Assembly (NCBI RefSeq): GCF_022201045.2
Contig: NC_068558.1
Span: 4,245,501 to 4,309,500, forward strand
Reading direction: 5' to 3'
DNA length: 64,000 nucleotides
From: Citrus sinensis
Taxonomy: Eukaryota > Streptophyta > Magnoliopsida > Sapindales > Rutaceae
The stretch's first letter is position 1. Every line of letters starts with the position of its first letter. A program made the position numbers and the translations under genes. Shown here piece by piece: positions 26,164-38,420 of this stretch. The notes below the pieces were generated by a model. It did not search any database and was not told the DNA's origin. It was given only the letters and a program-made list of their open reading frames with translations.

Positions 26164-29100
26164 TTACTCGTCACCATCTTCGCTTTTTGACTTCTTTTTC
26201 TTTTTCTTCTCGCTTTTGGCTTGCACATCCTCGTCGTTATCCTCGGCCGTCTTCTTCTGCTTCTTCTTCTTCTTGGCTGTTCCATCTTCATGAGCATCAA
26301 CACCACTGACTCCATTCAAATCCTCTGCTGGCTCCTCATCTAATTTTCGCTTATCCTTCTTTTTCTTCCTTTTCTCGGATTTAGGTTCCTCTGAAGCATC
26401 TCCATTTGTAGCAGCAACTTTATCCGCAGACATAGGTTCACCATCCACCGCAATCTCAGATTTCGATTTCTTTTTCTTGCTTTTCTTTCCCGAAGTATCT
26501 GTTGCTGCTTCTTTCATCTCTGTATCTGCATTTGAGAAAGTAGTTATAACTGCATTAAAATAATTAGTTAAATACCATGAAGCTGAAAAGAATATTGCAG
26601 AAAGTCAGCATGCTAACAACAATTAAAAACCTTCCGATCAAAGCCTAAGGGCCAGAATGTTTTTGAAGGCCAAATGCATGTGAAGCTAAGCATGAAGCAT
26701 CCAGACTGTATCCCATCCGTACATCTTTTCAATGACCAACCGTATATTTCAATTGAATTTGTAAGGAAAGAAAAATGAACAGTTTTAAGTCTATGCCCAC
26801 CATTGTTTTCAGTGCTTTCAATTGCAGCTTTCATCACATCAATGTTTTTACGAGGTGCAACTCCCTTATCGTAAAAGTCCAGCCGCTCTTCAACTTGTTC
26901 ACGAAGTTTCTCCCCAAAAATGGTAGTGTTTTTTTCTGAAGCAAAAGAAGATGAAACAAAGTTAATTTAAAAGGAAAATAGTGAAGTACTAGACAGAATA
27001 ATTTATCATAATAACAGAAGTTACCTGCAAAACAGTCAATGCGAGATGCAATAGAACACTTGTTTGCAAGGTATCGAGCCATACGGCCCTTGTTCCGGGC
27101 AGAAGCTCGACCAATGAAAGATGAGTGGAAAATCAGACCATACTTTGGTGTGTTTCCTCGAGTTTTTAATGCTCTGAAAACAAAATTTCATGAATCATAT
27201 GAGAACTTAAAAGCAATTAGGAAATCTCTTAATAGCAAATACATCAGCTCACAATCAAAGTAACAGTATAAATAATAGCTTTTGAAAATGAAAAATCAAC
27301 TGGAAATAGGTTCTTGAAATTCAAAGCCATTTCAATTCCAATTCTAATTTTCACAAAAATTTACAAGCAACCCAATTGATAGAGTAAAACACCTGAAGAG
27401 TGCTTTCTCAGCACCAAGGATCTGAAGGGTAGAAGATGGACACTTAGCCAGATTTGTGAGACTACCAGCATGAGAAATCAACCGAGCCCCAACAACTTCA
27501 CCAATCAAGGAGGCCAAATTGGGTGCAATATCATTCATTTTAGTAACCAGATACTCATAAAGTTTCTTCCTGTACTCAGAGAGGTCCATCACCCTTTGAG
27601 CAAACATCTGGACATTAACTAAGTCAACTGCAGACAAATCCTGTCCTGCAAGCGGGGAAAAAAGTGAAAGCTAAAAATGCTAAGTTTGACATGCAATATC
27701 ACAAGAGTATTTTAACTTTGACATGCAATATGAAAAAGTTAAATTACCCATTGATGCTTTGCCAGCCTCCACAATCTCCTTGGCCTTGTCTTCATCCCCA
27801 AGTATGTCTGTTAAAGCCGGGACCATGTCATCAGTCAACTTTGACTTGTCCTCTATAAGTTTTACAACTCGGGCATAGAGATAGTTGTCATTGACAATCT
27901 TGACTAATTCAGGGAAATGCCATGAGTACCACTCCCTGCAGGAAGTTATAAAACAGAGAACAAGTTTTCAGTAAGGAAAATTGAAAAACCAGCATCTTTT
28001 TTATACAACAGCAAACTCCAAACTCCAAATTCTTTAAAGTTAATAGATAAAGTTGACAAGGTTAAATTACAAGAGAAAGCCTACAATTTTGTTTCCATAG
28101 ATAATGATAGATTAACTTTATTTTTCAAGGCATATAACTTTGAATTAAAATAATAATTAGGGATGGTCGTAACAAACCTCACACGCATGGAGAAGGAATT
28201 GATATCCTTGTCAAGAGTATCCAGAAGAAAAATTGCTTGAATAACCATATTGTCAACTCGGTTGACATTGAATTTCACCTTTGCTCTGCTGTAACTGTGC
28301 CCCAAACCAAGCTGAGCTTTTTCTAAGTCACCAGGCTATGAAAGTTGAGAGATAGATAGACAGTATCTTTATGAGAAAACCACCGTCATTCCTTCAAAAA
28401 TTAACAAAGAAAAGTACATAGAAGGGGAAAGGCAAACCTTTAAGTCCTTAATGAACCTATCAAAATGCAGACGCACACCACGAAGAAGTTCAAGAACAAA
28501 CTCATTGCTTTGACAAGGAATCTTAGTCTCCTCAAATATATGGGACCCAATCTTAGGCTCGGATACTCCCAAACTAAATTTTGCCTTCTTTCCTTCCTTA
28601 ACTTTTGGGAGATTAAGCTCCAAAAAGTTCCTCAATTCATTGGTCATAAGCCCTGCAAACCCACACCGTTAGATGCTATGCTAGGCCAAGGTTGAACACA
28701 CAAGTTGAATCAAACTGAGTATAACATTTAGATAACTTTGAGAAAATCAAAATAGATAACTTTGGTTAAAACTAAAACAAAATCGGAGAAACATGTGCTG
28801 CATGAAAATCTTCATCTAGTGAATTTTTTAGTTTTAACCACATGCAAACGAACACAACATAAACCAGGCCAGATAAACTCATACTTTGCACAAGAAAAAG
28901 CAATTTAACTGGCGTACTAGATCTACCTCAGCAACCAAATATTAGAAGCTAAAAGCCAAAAAGAACTGAACAAAAGCAAAAACAAGCCACTGAAACAGTT
29001 TCAGTGAAACTTGAGCATAAAGAGACATGCAGCAACAACCTCAAAAGAATGCCTTGTGAAGTGGAAAACGAAACATGCCAACAAACAGTGTATTCTATTA

Positions 29101-29435
29101 ACCTAATACAATAAATGGAACATCCGCTAACATTAATTTAAACAGGTGATGAAACAGAATGAGCATGAATAAGGCATGTCACTCAACTAAAAGAGAGATA
29201 TTGAATCTAGGAGGTGCTGAGCAAAGTCACCTTCAGAAACAGAGTTGCACTGATTAAGAGCATCGAGAGCGGACTCGAATGGGTGAAAGGCCGTGAGCTG
29301 AACGACTTTACCGAAGCGGTTCATATCGGAAATGGAGCTTCGAACAGCCTCAGTGTTTTGCCCGATTTGGTCGAGACCATGAGCCAAAAACAGAGAGTAA
29401 CCAGAAGCCGTCTCGTACAACAAATACAGAGCCAT
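26164..29435 (-). CDS. NOP56: Nucleolar protein NOP56, box C/D snoRNP core
   Basis: Scaffold protein of box C/D snoRNPs, which guide rRNA 2'-O-methylation in the nucleolus. Exons (minus): 29435-29231, 28652-28438, 28335-28178, 27935-27748, 27645-27393, 27173-27025, 26935-26801 and 26525-26164. The sum is 1665 nt, or 554 aa. The NOP5NT domain ([16 protein letters not shown]) is at the start. The NOP/NOSIC core includes [20 protein letters not shown] and [11 protein letters not shown]. The last exon encodes the Lys/Glu-rich tail (KKKKKSKSE-type) that separates NOP56 from NOP58. The family start ATG at 29435 (MALYLL) is preferred over an upstream in-frame ATG at 29462. A telo-box lies upstream. 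I looked for intronic C/D snoRNAs and saw none convincing. Confidence 0.96.
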
Positions 29436-29586
29436 TGAAGCGGCTCGAAATATGAAACGCACAAACGAATGACGAACACAGAAGCAATATATTCGCCAGG
29501 TGTTGCAGCTACCCGGTCCCGCTGAGTGAAAGCCTCCCTTTTTCTTTCTTTAGAGGTGTAGCGGGAGAGCGAGATTCAGAGCAGAT

Positions 29587-29595
29587 TTAGGGTTT
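29587..29595 (-). promoter_or_regulatory. Telo-box upstream of NOP56
   Basis: AAACCCTAA on the gene strand, about 150 bp before the ATG. A related AAACCCTAG lies at about 29685-29693. Telo-boxes are characteristic of plant ribosome-biogenesis promoters. Confidence 0.65.
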
Positions 29596-29783
29596 TAAGG
29601 TATTAGAATTTTTATAGCTTGTTTTGCTGTGCTCTAAAACGGGTTGACCCGTATTCACCCACATTTCAGCCCAAATTTTAAGGGCTAGGGTTTTAGTTCT
29701 AGTTTAGCACAAGTTTAGATTTAAAAATATATTTTAATTTTTTTTAATAATTTATATATTTACTTTGTTGTGTAATTTGTCAA

Positions 29784-29969
29784 GAATAATGATATAACCA
29801 CAAACTCTTGTACAAACTTCTTTCGTACAAACTGATATAGCACGATAAAATTGATTGAATTAAATATTACTTGGCCTACATGGTTTATTTTTTTATTTTA
29901 TATTTTCATTCAACCAATGAATTAATGACACGTCAGTTTATACAAGAGTTTGTGACTGTATTATTACTC
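29784..29969. mobile_element. Mutator-type MITE, copy 2 (186 bp)
   Basis: Second copy of the element at 5946-6133, in the same orientation, with ends ATAACCACAAACTCTTGTA and TACAAGAGTTTGTGACTG. The 9-bp flanks ATTTGTCAA (29775-29783) and ATTTGTTAT (29970-29978) match at 6-7 positions. The shared core CATTCAACCAATGAATTAATG is nearly unchanged between copies, apart from small indels near the left end. Confidence 0.83.
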
Positions 29970-31110
29970 ATTTGTTATATATACATTAAAGTGCTCCTAG
30001 CAAATGTAATTTTTTTTTCTTTTTTTTTTTTTTGTGTGCGTGTTTGTTTATAGGTTCAAAACATTCAGGAATTGCTATCCAACGGACTGTTTGATATGTA
30101 GAGTTCAAAAGTATTTTTTATGCAAACAAATTATTAGTTATAGGTTAATTTCAATGTGGCAAATGTGTACTTCATTTTTTATAAATTTTTTTTAGTGTTA
30201 AAAAAATAGATGAATGGTGAAAAAACTTATTAAGTTTCAAATGTTCATTGGTGATCAAAAGAAAATTAGTTCAAAGCAAAACGTTAATGTCGCCTCAAAC
30301 AACTAAAATTAAGTTGTGATCGAGTTAGTTTTGAATAATCTTATACTACTTGAGAATAATGTTATACTTCTTAAGTCATAGCCGAGTTTTTTAAACCCTA
30401 ATCATGGTTGGAAAAAAAAAGGTTATATTTCTCACATAAATATTTTTAATTTTATACAAATTTTCAAATAAATCTTATTCAAATATAGTTTTGTAAGTAA
30501 TTTTTTTACTAATAAAATTTAATTATTTAGTTTTCAATCAAAAATTTTATTACTAATTGAAAAATTAATATGATAGATAAACTTTTAAAATTATGTCCTG
30601 CAAAGAATAAAATATATAATGAACATTTTAGACAATTTATCATTTTTGAAAAAAATCCTCCAACCTCTAATAAAAATCTAAAATTTAAATTTTTACTAAT
30701 AAATATAAAATAACTTATGTAATCTTTAAAATATCTTCTCAAAATAAAATCAAACAATAAAAATAAGTAAAAAAAAAAACGATTGAATAAGTATTCATAA
30801 CTACTAAATTATTCATATCAAATATGAAGCTAAAGTGCTAAACCCCAGCATAAAAGGGCCTTAGAGCCCAAATTGAATGGCCCAAAAAAATGGAGTTGGG
30901 CTCCCTCGGCCTAAACCTCCCATCGTCAATATGTTTTACTTCACAGATTCAAGCAATTCTTGTAGGCAGCCGCAGCACGCACAAAATTTTGAAATAAGAG
31001 CAGAGACGAGGGAGAAAAGAAGACATTGCTTCAACTACATTCACTGTCACAATCATCAGTAAACGGGTAATTATTCTTTATATAATTAGTAACTCTTTGC
31101 TTCTGTTACA
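29970..31110. other. AT-rich spacer and mTERF leader
   Basis: No gene seen. A very AT-rich stretch spans about 30100-30840. The last 250 bp is likely promoter and 5' UTR of the mTERF gene, with a possible leader intron before 31077. Confidence 0.45.
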
Positions 31111-32460
31111 ATGATTCGCTTGATTCGCCCAGAATTGTTAAATGTTAAGCCAATAGCTTCACCACTTGGCTATGGTAACTCGTTTTCGGCATTTTCTCAC
31201 AGACCCGTTACAGAACTTGATAAAATCACTTGCACACAACCTCTCACTGTCTCTGACCTCCAAAAATCATGTGGGTTTTCATTAGAATCAGCCGTTTCAG
31301 CTTCCGAGAAGCTTCGTGTTGACACCACCGACAAGATTGACTCAGTTTTGAAGTTACTGAGAACCCATGGATTGACTCGGTCCCAAATCAACAACTTCGT
31401 TACAAAACGCCCTTCGGGTGATTTGGGCGATACCCTTGAGCCCAATTTGAAGTTGTTCAAGTCCTTGGGGATTACTGGTGCTAATCTAGCTGAAATGCTG
31501 AATAAAGAACACAGGGTTCTTGAAAGTGATGCATATGCTACAGTTGAGTTCTTTAGGACTAATGGTTTTAGTGACAGCCAGATTAAAAGTATCACCGTGA
31601 AACGTCCTAAATTCTATGTGTACAATCTCAAAAAATGTATGAAGCCAAAGTTGGAATTTTTCAAGTCCCTGGGCTTTGCAGAGCTTCAAATGGCAAAATT
31701 TTTGTCTTCACAGCCATATATTTTAGAGAGGAGTCTGGAAAATCACATCATTCCTTGTATTGAGATCCTTAGGCGTGTTCTTGACACTGATGAGAATGTC
31801 CTAAAAGCAATAAGGGCTGGCTGTCTCGTACTTGAATACGATATTGAAAAAGTGCTTGAGCCTAACATAGCAATCTTGGTAAATCATGGTGTACCAAAAT
31901 CATTAGTTGTGAAATTGATGTTAATTCAACCAAGGACACTGCTTCAAAGTACTGCTCGTCTTAATAAGATCATTGACGAAGTTAAGAAATTGGGTTTTGA
32001 CCCAACTAATCTGCTATTTGTATTAGCCATCCGTTCTATGGCTGTAATGAGTAAAGCACTTTGGGAGAAAAAGTTGGAAGCTTATATGAATTTTGGTTTG
32101 ACTAAGGATGAAGTTTATTCAGCATTTAGAAGGCAACCTATGTTTATGATCGTATCTGAGCAGAAGATAAGCAAGTTGATGGATTGCTATGTGAACAAAT
32201 TGAGCATGGAGCCTTTAATTATTTCCAAGCACCCATATCTCTTACTTTTTAGCTTGGAGAAGAGGATTTTGCCAAGGTGCTCTGTTCTGCAACTTTTGAT
32301 GTCAAACAAGGTGATAACGGAAGATTTTAGCCTTACATATATGTTCAAAATGACTGAAAAACAGTTTATAGAAAGGATTGTGAAAAAATATGAGCATAAG
32401 GTTCCTAAAGTTGTTAAGGCACACCAAGGCAAGATAAAATTTCAAGGATTTCTCAAATGA
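31111..32460 (+). CDS. mTERF family protein, intronless
   Basis: Single-exon 449-aa member of the plant mitochondrial transcription termination factor family. These organelle nucleic-acid-binding proteins affect transcription, splicing or transcript ends. The first roughly 30 residues (MIRLIRPELLNVKPIASPLG) are rich in basic, hydroxylated and hydrophobic residues, consistent with an organelle transit peptide. From about residue 90 on, repeated mTERF motifs are visible. Examples are LRTHGLTRSQINNFVTKRP, FFRTNGFSDSQIKSITVKRP, FKSLGFAELQMAKFLSSQP and YMNFGLTKDEVYSAFRRQP. Each repeat has the proline that caps it. Lack of introns is usual for the expanded dicot mTERF clade. A broken copy of the 3' half lies at 37969-38420. 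RNA or DNA target unknown. Confidence 0.93.
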   Translation: MIRLIRPELLNVKPIASPLGYGNSFSAFSHRPVTELDKITCTQPLTVSDLQKSCGFSLESAVSASEKLRVDTTDKIDSVLKLLRTHGLTRSQINNFVTKRPSGDLGDTLEPNLKLFKSLGITGANLAEMLNKEHRVLESDAYATVEFFRTNGFSDSQIKSITVKRPKFYVYNLKKCMKPKLEFFKSLGFAELQMAKFLSSQPYILERSLENHIIPCIEILRRVLDTDENVLKAIRAGCLVLEYDIEKVLEPNIAILVNHGVPKSLVVKLMLIQPRTLLQSTARLNKIIDEVKKLGFDPTNLLFVLAIRSMAVMSKALWEKKLEAYMNFGLTKDEVYSAFRRQPMFMIVSEQKISKLMDCYVNKLSMEPLIISKHPYLLLFSLEKRILPRCSVLQLLMSNKVITEDFSLTYMFKMTEKQFIERIVKKYEHKVPKVVKAHQGKIKFQGFLK

Positions 32461-34584
32461 CCAAGGTAAATCACTTTTGAGTTCAGTTTTAGGTCGTTAA
32501 ATATAGGTTACCAGGACAACTTGCTTTTTGTTCATTTTCTTGTGTCACCAGAAAGCAAATAATGAATGGTCACTAAAAGGATTCAGCGACTTTTATCTGC
32601 ATTATACATCATGCTTAGCCTGCATTGTATTCATTATGTTTAATGAAAACAAATCTAAAACTGAAAAATGTATGCCTTACTTGAATTTGAGAATAACCTG
32701 ATGAATCAATAAAATCTTTTGCCTATTTCTCTTTCCATGTGCCACTGCATTTGAGGAAGTTCAGCCATGAGGCTCTTCAGATTTGATTCAACACTCTTGC
32801 AGCATTTTGTTGTTTTTACTCAAGTTGTTGTTATAGTGATTTTGTTTTTGTTTATTTTGCAAATATGTTGATCTTCTTGAATAGCGCTAGATGAACACAC
32901 AGTTAAGTTTCGAGTTTGTTTCTTCTCTCTTAAATCCTTGTTTTTTCTTTTTTGCCCAGGAGAATTAGGTTGCCTTTTTTTTATTCCCTTTCCCAAGTGA
33001 AGCTGAAGGTTTCTCTTCAGAATTTCACCTCTGCACGGTTTCTCTTGAATTATTTCTTTTGATTGGTAAATCAATTCAAAAATCCTAAGAGGATAACTCT
33101 ACTCTCAGGGAAATGGCTTGTTAATTGTGGGTTCAACTGGAAGTCATCAGCCAGTTGGGTCATTTCTGTGCGTTGCCTAAGAATGTGCATGAGAACTTCA
33201 AACATCTGTACACTGGTTCATCAGGGTGGCTGTACATCAAGGTGCAATAGCACTATCAACCAACTCAGCGGCAGATGAGCTTCCTTCTTACCTTGGCCAC
33301 CGTCTCTTCTCTTGTTGCTTGTGGGAACCATCATCCTGATGCTCCTAATCTACTCTGTAATTTTTTTTTTTCCTTTAATCTTTTGATCTTTCATGGGTGA
33401 GAAACAGAAATTGTATTGATGAGAGAGTAAGTGCAAGAAGTAATGCAAAATTACAGCGAATTGTAGATGACAAATTTTATGAGAATAAGAGTTTCTATTA
33501 ATACAGTAGGTAATAAACCCCAAAGGAAAAAGTTGGGGGTGCGGAGGAAAAAAAAAAAAAAAAGGCAAAGCGAACAATGGGTGATATGAGTGAGAGAAAG
33601 AGCAAGTTATTGGCATAATAAAGAAAGTTTTTAAACCGGTGAATGGTGTTAGCAGTCTTCCAGGGGGAGTTTTCAAGTTATTGATGCCATGGTGTGCAAA
33701 AGGGAAAAATACAAAAGGAGAGAGAATTGTTAAGGATATGTTTGGGATTTATTTTGAGTCAGTGTACTGAGTTATAGTTTATATTTTTTATTTAACGAGT
33801 GAGTGTCTATAATATTAGAGCACTCAAAATATATTTTTTAAAGTGCAAAATTACCCTACCTTTTGCCCATTTGTACAAAATAGGCCCCTGACCCTTGTTA
33901 AATCTTTTAACCTCTTTTAAACCTTTACAACACCCCATTTGAAATTTTTTCCCCCTTAAAATACCACCAGTTAAATATATAAAATAAATACTCAATATAC
34001 TTAAATTAACCATCTTCCAATAAAAATTTTCTAACAAAATATATTTTGAAAATTTTCATTTATAAAATACGTACAAACTCTAAAATCTTAATTTATTTTC
34101 TTCTTTATATACTTCATGTCTCCATAAATTTAAACTCTTATAATTTTCTCAAAATAAACAAAGAAATTATTGATTAAATTAAAATATAAATATAAATTAT
34201 GAAATGGAGTAGGTGTAAAAGAGTTGTTAAAAGAAGAATATATTTTAAGTGTTTTATTAAATTTTCATTCAATAAATAAGAAATGAATAAATTTGTCTTT
34301 TGTTAATTATAGGCATAACTGACGGTCATCGTCAGTTAGCCACTCGGTGCTTCTATATTTCCTTCAGCCAATGGCTGTATTTTTGTAACATTTTGCCATT
34401 TTGGTGATGGCTGTATTCATTGAGTCGGCCACAATTGTCTTTCGAAATACACACACCAATTAGCCCCACCTTACGTACCTATCGATTTGCATGTCCTTTC
34501 TTATTAGAACAAAATTGAATTGGAATTGTTGATTTAAAAAACGACTTCAATCCAAAATTCTGTCCCACAGTACTACTGTCAGGA
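32461..34584. other. mTERF 3' flank and AT-rich spacer
   Basis: No gene seen. The flank to about 33350 recurs, diverged, after the mTERF pseudogene: ATGTCACCAG-type and CACC(G/A)TCTC-type anchors at about 32537 and 33297 match about 38512 and 39275. A hairpin AACTGAC/GTCAGTT lies at 34318-34338. Remaining DNA is AT-rich. Confidence 0.5.
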
Positions 34585-34592
34585 TTTGGGCT

Positions 34593-34756
34593 TAGGGATG
34601 ATAAATAAATATCCAGTAGGTTATGAAAGTTATTGATTCATGTGCAAATATGTAATTATCCATATCTATAGATAATTTTTAAAGTATTCATGCCTTTGAT
34701 CCATAATATCTTGGATGGGGATATCCAACTTGGATTGATTAGATCGTCATCCCCAA
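34593..34756. mobile_element. Possible short hAT-type MITE
   Basis: Starts TTAGGGATGAT and ends GTCATCCCCAA. The flanks TTTGGGCT (34585-34592) and ATTGGGCT (34757-34764) match at 7 of 8. This fits a 164-bp hAT MITE, but the inverted ends are short and imperfect. Confidence 0.5.
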
Positions 34757-34920
34757 ATTGGGCTAGATTGCTTGAACAACCCAACCAAAAATACTTTGGC
34801 TATATACGGCGGGCCAATCATAAAGCTTTCACGCAGATGTAAATGTTTTATGATGCATCAGTTTTTCATTTCCGGCAATTCTCCGAGAAAATATATACCT
34901 CAAAAAATTGCGTTACAGTT

Positions 34921-37440
34921 ACGGGTGGGCATAGGTCAGGTTAGGAGGATTGAAAAAATTCTAACCCAATCGAACCCGCAGAACCACATATTGGGTTGGG
35001 TTTTGGACAAAGGTTCGTCTTCGTAGTCTAATTTAAAATTGTTTAAAATTAAAAAAAATTATAAAAATAAATTAATTAATTAGAAAAAACTAAAAACACA
35101 CACACACACACACAAATATGAACATCATATAAAAAATATACAACATTTTAGAGTCTAACAATCAAATTATTAGTTCACAATTAATGAAGACAAAAACAAA
35201 TAATAAATTCAAAGTCTTATTTAACACAAAACACTAAAGTCTAAACAATAGCAATCAGTAGGAGTTTGATAAAGATTAGTCTAGATTAATGGTATCAAAT
35301 TCCGATGCCAACAATGACTCTACAAAGCAATCAAAATGAAAATATTAGGTATATATGTTATAACAAATACATATATTTATCTAACCTAATTAATTTACTA
35401 AATTTCATATATTCTCTTCTCCATAATGAAGCTAATTTTGCCCACATTTCAAGCTCTCCACCATTTTTGGACTCAAAGCAGCTCAAAATGGATCAGAGAA
35501 TACGCCCTACTGCAGTTAATGCAGACTCATAAGCAACTATAGATATTGGGAATGTCTTTGACAACATAAAACAAGATTTTATACTTCCTACCATTTAGCT
35601 TCCACTAATTCAATAAATCAAATGAATCATCAAAAAAAGTTTCACGGTCATCTAATGAATATTTATCCACTTCATTTTTAAACTCAACACCATCCTAGCA
35701 CCATCCTCCTCCAATTTCTTCTTTTTCCATTTTAAAAGCTTTACTACCTTAGCTAATCTATAATCGATATTGTCACTTCTTTTTCTCCAACTCTGGTGAC
35801 AAAATGAAAACAATAGAGGATTGGCTTTGGCTATTACTATCACTTCTAGCATCATTATTTATGTAAAATCATACAATGATGACAATAAATCCTTAATCAT
35901 TTTTACTAATTCACACATGACTTTTTCATCATACAACCCTTCAAAACAAAATTTCACAAAAGTCAATTTGCAACATGGATCAAGCACAACAACAATAATT
36001 AACGACTTATTTAGTGTTTCAAGGGAACCCCAATATTTACTATACTTCTCTTTTATCTTCTTGGCCATTGCACTCGCATGAGAATCTTCACTTAGTATCA
36101 ATTCTTTTAACTTTGACTCAATAAAAATATAAAATGCATCTCATGAAAATATAAATGTGATGTAACAGGCAAAGAAGCACTCAACTTTTTTGTTATTTTA
36201 TAAAAATTCTCCAAAAAATTATTCAACACACTTGCATTCGCCCAATCTCAGAGTTCAAGTGGCCTAATCCTTTCTTTCCACCCTTTTTCTCTTCAAAATA
36301 AGATTTATAAAATCCATCATCATTCTCCAATCATTCAAAAGCATTCAAGAGCACTCTTTTATATCGAATAGGTGGAATTCCACTAAGTAGGCACATCCAT
36401 CACAACAAAATATGTATAGAATCAAGTTTTTCATGCTCAACATATTTTCTAAATCTTATTAATTTAGAAGGTGATGATATTAAATATTTCTTAGCATAAT
36501 GAATGTTAGAATCAGAGTTATTCATCTCTTTTAACCCCTTTAGTCACAATCAATTTTATAATGTGTGCACAACATCTAACATGAAGACAATCATCATTGA
36601 ACACAAGCCTATCCCAATTACTCAACCTCTTTTTAAAATAAAAATAGTCAAATCATTTGAATTTGCATTTTCGACAATATTTATAAACACCCTATCAATA
36701 CCCAATTCAAGCAAGCAAGATTCAATCAATTTTTCAATTTTATCCCCTTATGATTACCGATCTGGCAAAAGTTTTATAATCATTTTATGAAGTTGCCACT
36801 TATCATTAATAAAATGGGTTGTAATAACCATGTAGTTCAAATTTTATATATTAAAGTCCAACAATCAGTTGTTATACAAAATTCTAATTCTATATATATT
36901 AGAGGCAAACACAATTTTCAAGTACAATTAATACACATATCTAGTAGCAATTCTCCTAAAAAAAGTATCAAGTTTTGTGTACAAACTTTGCTCGTTAGTT
37001 TTGAAACTCTTCTTTCTCAACAAAACTAAGAGACAATTCATCAATCATTATCATCTCAATGCATGCTTTTTTAAGTTCCTCTTTCCTACAAGACAAAGCC
37101 ACAAGACTTCCGCTACCACCAATTATATTATCCACCGACACTAAGGTTTTTTTTTTTTGTTTTTGGTTTTTTCAAATCAACTTTTCTGTTAGCATAGATT
37201 GTGCGCACTAGCAAGTGATTCCATAAAGTATGAGTCTCGATAAGTCTAGAATGATACGCATATACTTTAAAATAGTACTTACACTTACATTTAGTATCAT
37301 TCTCGAATTTTGTGTAACATTGCCATAGTTCTGAAACTTTCCCACCTTTTCTCTTGCCAATGTGTGTACTTGTAGTACTATCAATTATTTTGAGCAGTAG
37401 AAGGTGCATAGGTATCCCCTTCTCCAGCATTACTAGACGG
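34921..37440 (-). mobile_element. Decayed hAT (Ac-like, BED finger) transposase relic
   Basis: Reading the minus strand, fragments appear in transposase order. First is a BED-type zinc finger, with ELWQCYTKFENDTKCKCKYY near 37330-37260 and an LxxHxxxLWNH-like end near 37210. Next is HVRCCAHIIKLIVTKGVKR near 36575-36520, then SHASAMAKKIKEKYSKYWG and LDPCCKLTFVKFCFEGLY near 36090-35910. Frames shift and stops are frequent, so it is dead. The left border is probably the GGGTGGGCATAGGTCAGG at about 34923, followed by GGGTT/AACCC subterminal words. The matching right end was not found. The plus-strand open frames inside are shadows. Confidence 0.72.
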
Positions 37441-37968
37441 ATTTGCTTACGTCTACAAGGAAAAAGTTTCAGAACATATGAAAGTTGTCATTATCTTATT
37501 AATAATTAATAAACAAAGATGATGACGATGATAAATTATTATTATTATTATTATTATGCCAATTTGATTGAGCTTGACACCTTAACAACCAAATATTGAC
37601 CAATTGGTTTCATAAAAAAATATTATAGAGCATCGAATAATTGTATCTGAATAGATTGGGCTTGACCTATTGACAACCAAAATTGACTAATCTGTTTCAA
37701 AATAATAATATAAAATTAGAAACAAGCAAGAGCCTGTGTGGGCGGGCTGCCATTCAGGAAGGAGTACGAGTTCTGATGTTGTGCAATGTCCTGTGTACGA
37801 GCGGCTGTGTTTTGAGCTTAAGGAATTTGTGTCTACTTCTATAATTGAGGAGGTTGCGGCTGTTGCAGCTCTTGTGACATTGCTTTATTATTGTTTTACT
37901 TTTATATTTATATTTTTGTTTTATATTTTTAATCTTTATATAATATATCAAAATTGCTATTTCTTTTA
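37441..37968. other. Spacer with diverged local duplication
   Basis: Two related segments of about 50 bp lie at about 37565-37618 and 37655-37706 (GAGCTTGACACCTTAACAACC and GGGCTTGACCTATTGACAACC). A (TTA)n run lies at about 37536-37556. The open frame at 37736-37969 was not recognised. Confidence 0.45.
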
Positions 37969-38420
37969 GCCATTCGTTCTATGGCAGTAATGGGTAAAGA
38001 ACTTTGGGAATAGAAGTTGGAAGTTTATATGAGTTTTGGTTTGACAAAGGATGGTGTTTGTTCTGCATTTAAAAGCAACCTATCCGTATGCCTGTTTCTG
38101 TGGAGAAAATAAGAAAGTTGATGGGTTTCTTATTAACGAATTGAGCATGAAGCCTTCTTTTATTTGCAAGGATCCAAATCTGCTAATGTTAAGCTCGGAG
38201 AAGATTGTTGAACTAAGGTGTCTAGTTTTGCAACTTTTGATTTTGAAGAATTTGATAAAAGGAGATGTAAGCCTTGTTAACATGTTCAGAATTAATTAAA
38301 AGATGTTCTTGGAGAAGTTTGTGGAGAAGTATCGCCACAAACTTCCTGAAGTTGTTGAGGCATACCAAGGGAAGTTGAGATTTCAAGGATTTTCGTTCGA
38401 GTTGAAAATGTGGGTGGTTG
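37969..38420 (+). pseudogene. mTERF 3'-half pseudogene
   Basis: Similar along its length to 32020-32460 of the intact mTERF gene. It reads AIRSMAVMGKELWE, a TAG, KLEVYMSFGLTKDGVCSAF, then a frameshift near 38070-38075. It then follows KKVDGFLINELSMKPSFICK, LMLSSEKIVELRCLVLQLL, a stop at about 38297, and FLEKFVEKYRHKLPEVVEAYQGKLRFQGF. The 5' half and any ATG are missing. Downstream DNA also matches the mTERF 3' flank, so this came from a local DNA duplication, not retroposition; there is no poly-A or target repeat. Confidence 0.85.

Noticed and set aside
28653-29230. Possible box C/D snoRNA in NOP56 intron 1, since NOP56 hosts snoRNAs in other organisms
   Set aside because: No C box and D box pair in a suitable arrangement was visible on the gene strand.
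33815-34262. Possible MITE with ends resembling GCACTCAAAATATATT and AATATATTTTAAGTG
   Set aside because: The inverted similarity is short and AT-rich and no target duplication could be placed.
37736-37969. Open frame near the mTERF pseudogene
   Set aside because: No recognised domain and it ends in a hydrophobic AT-rich tail; probably chance.
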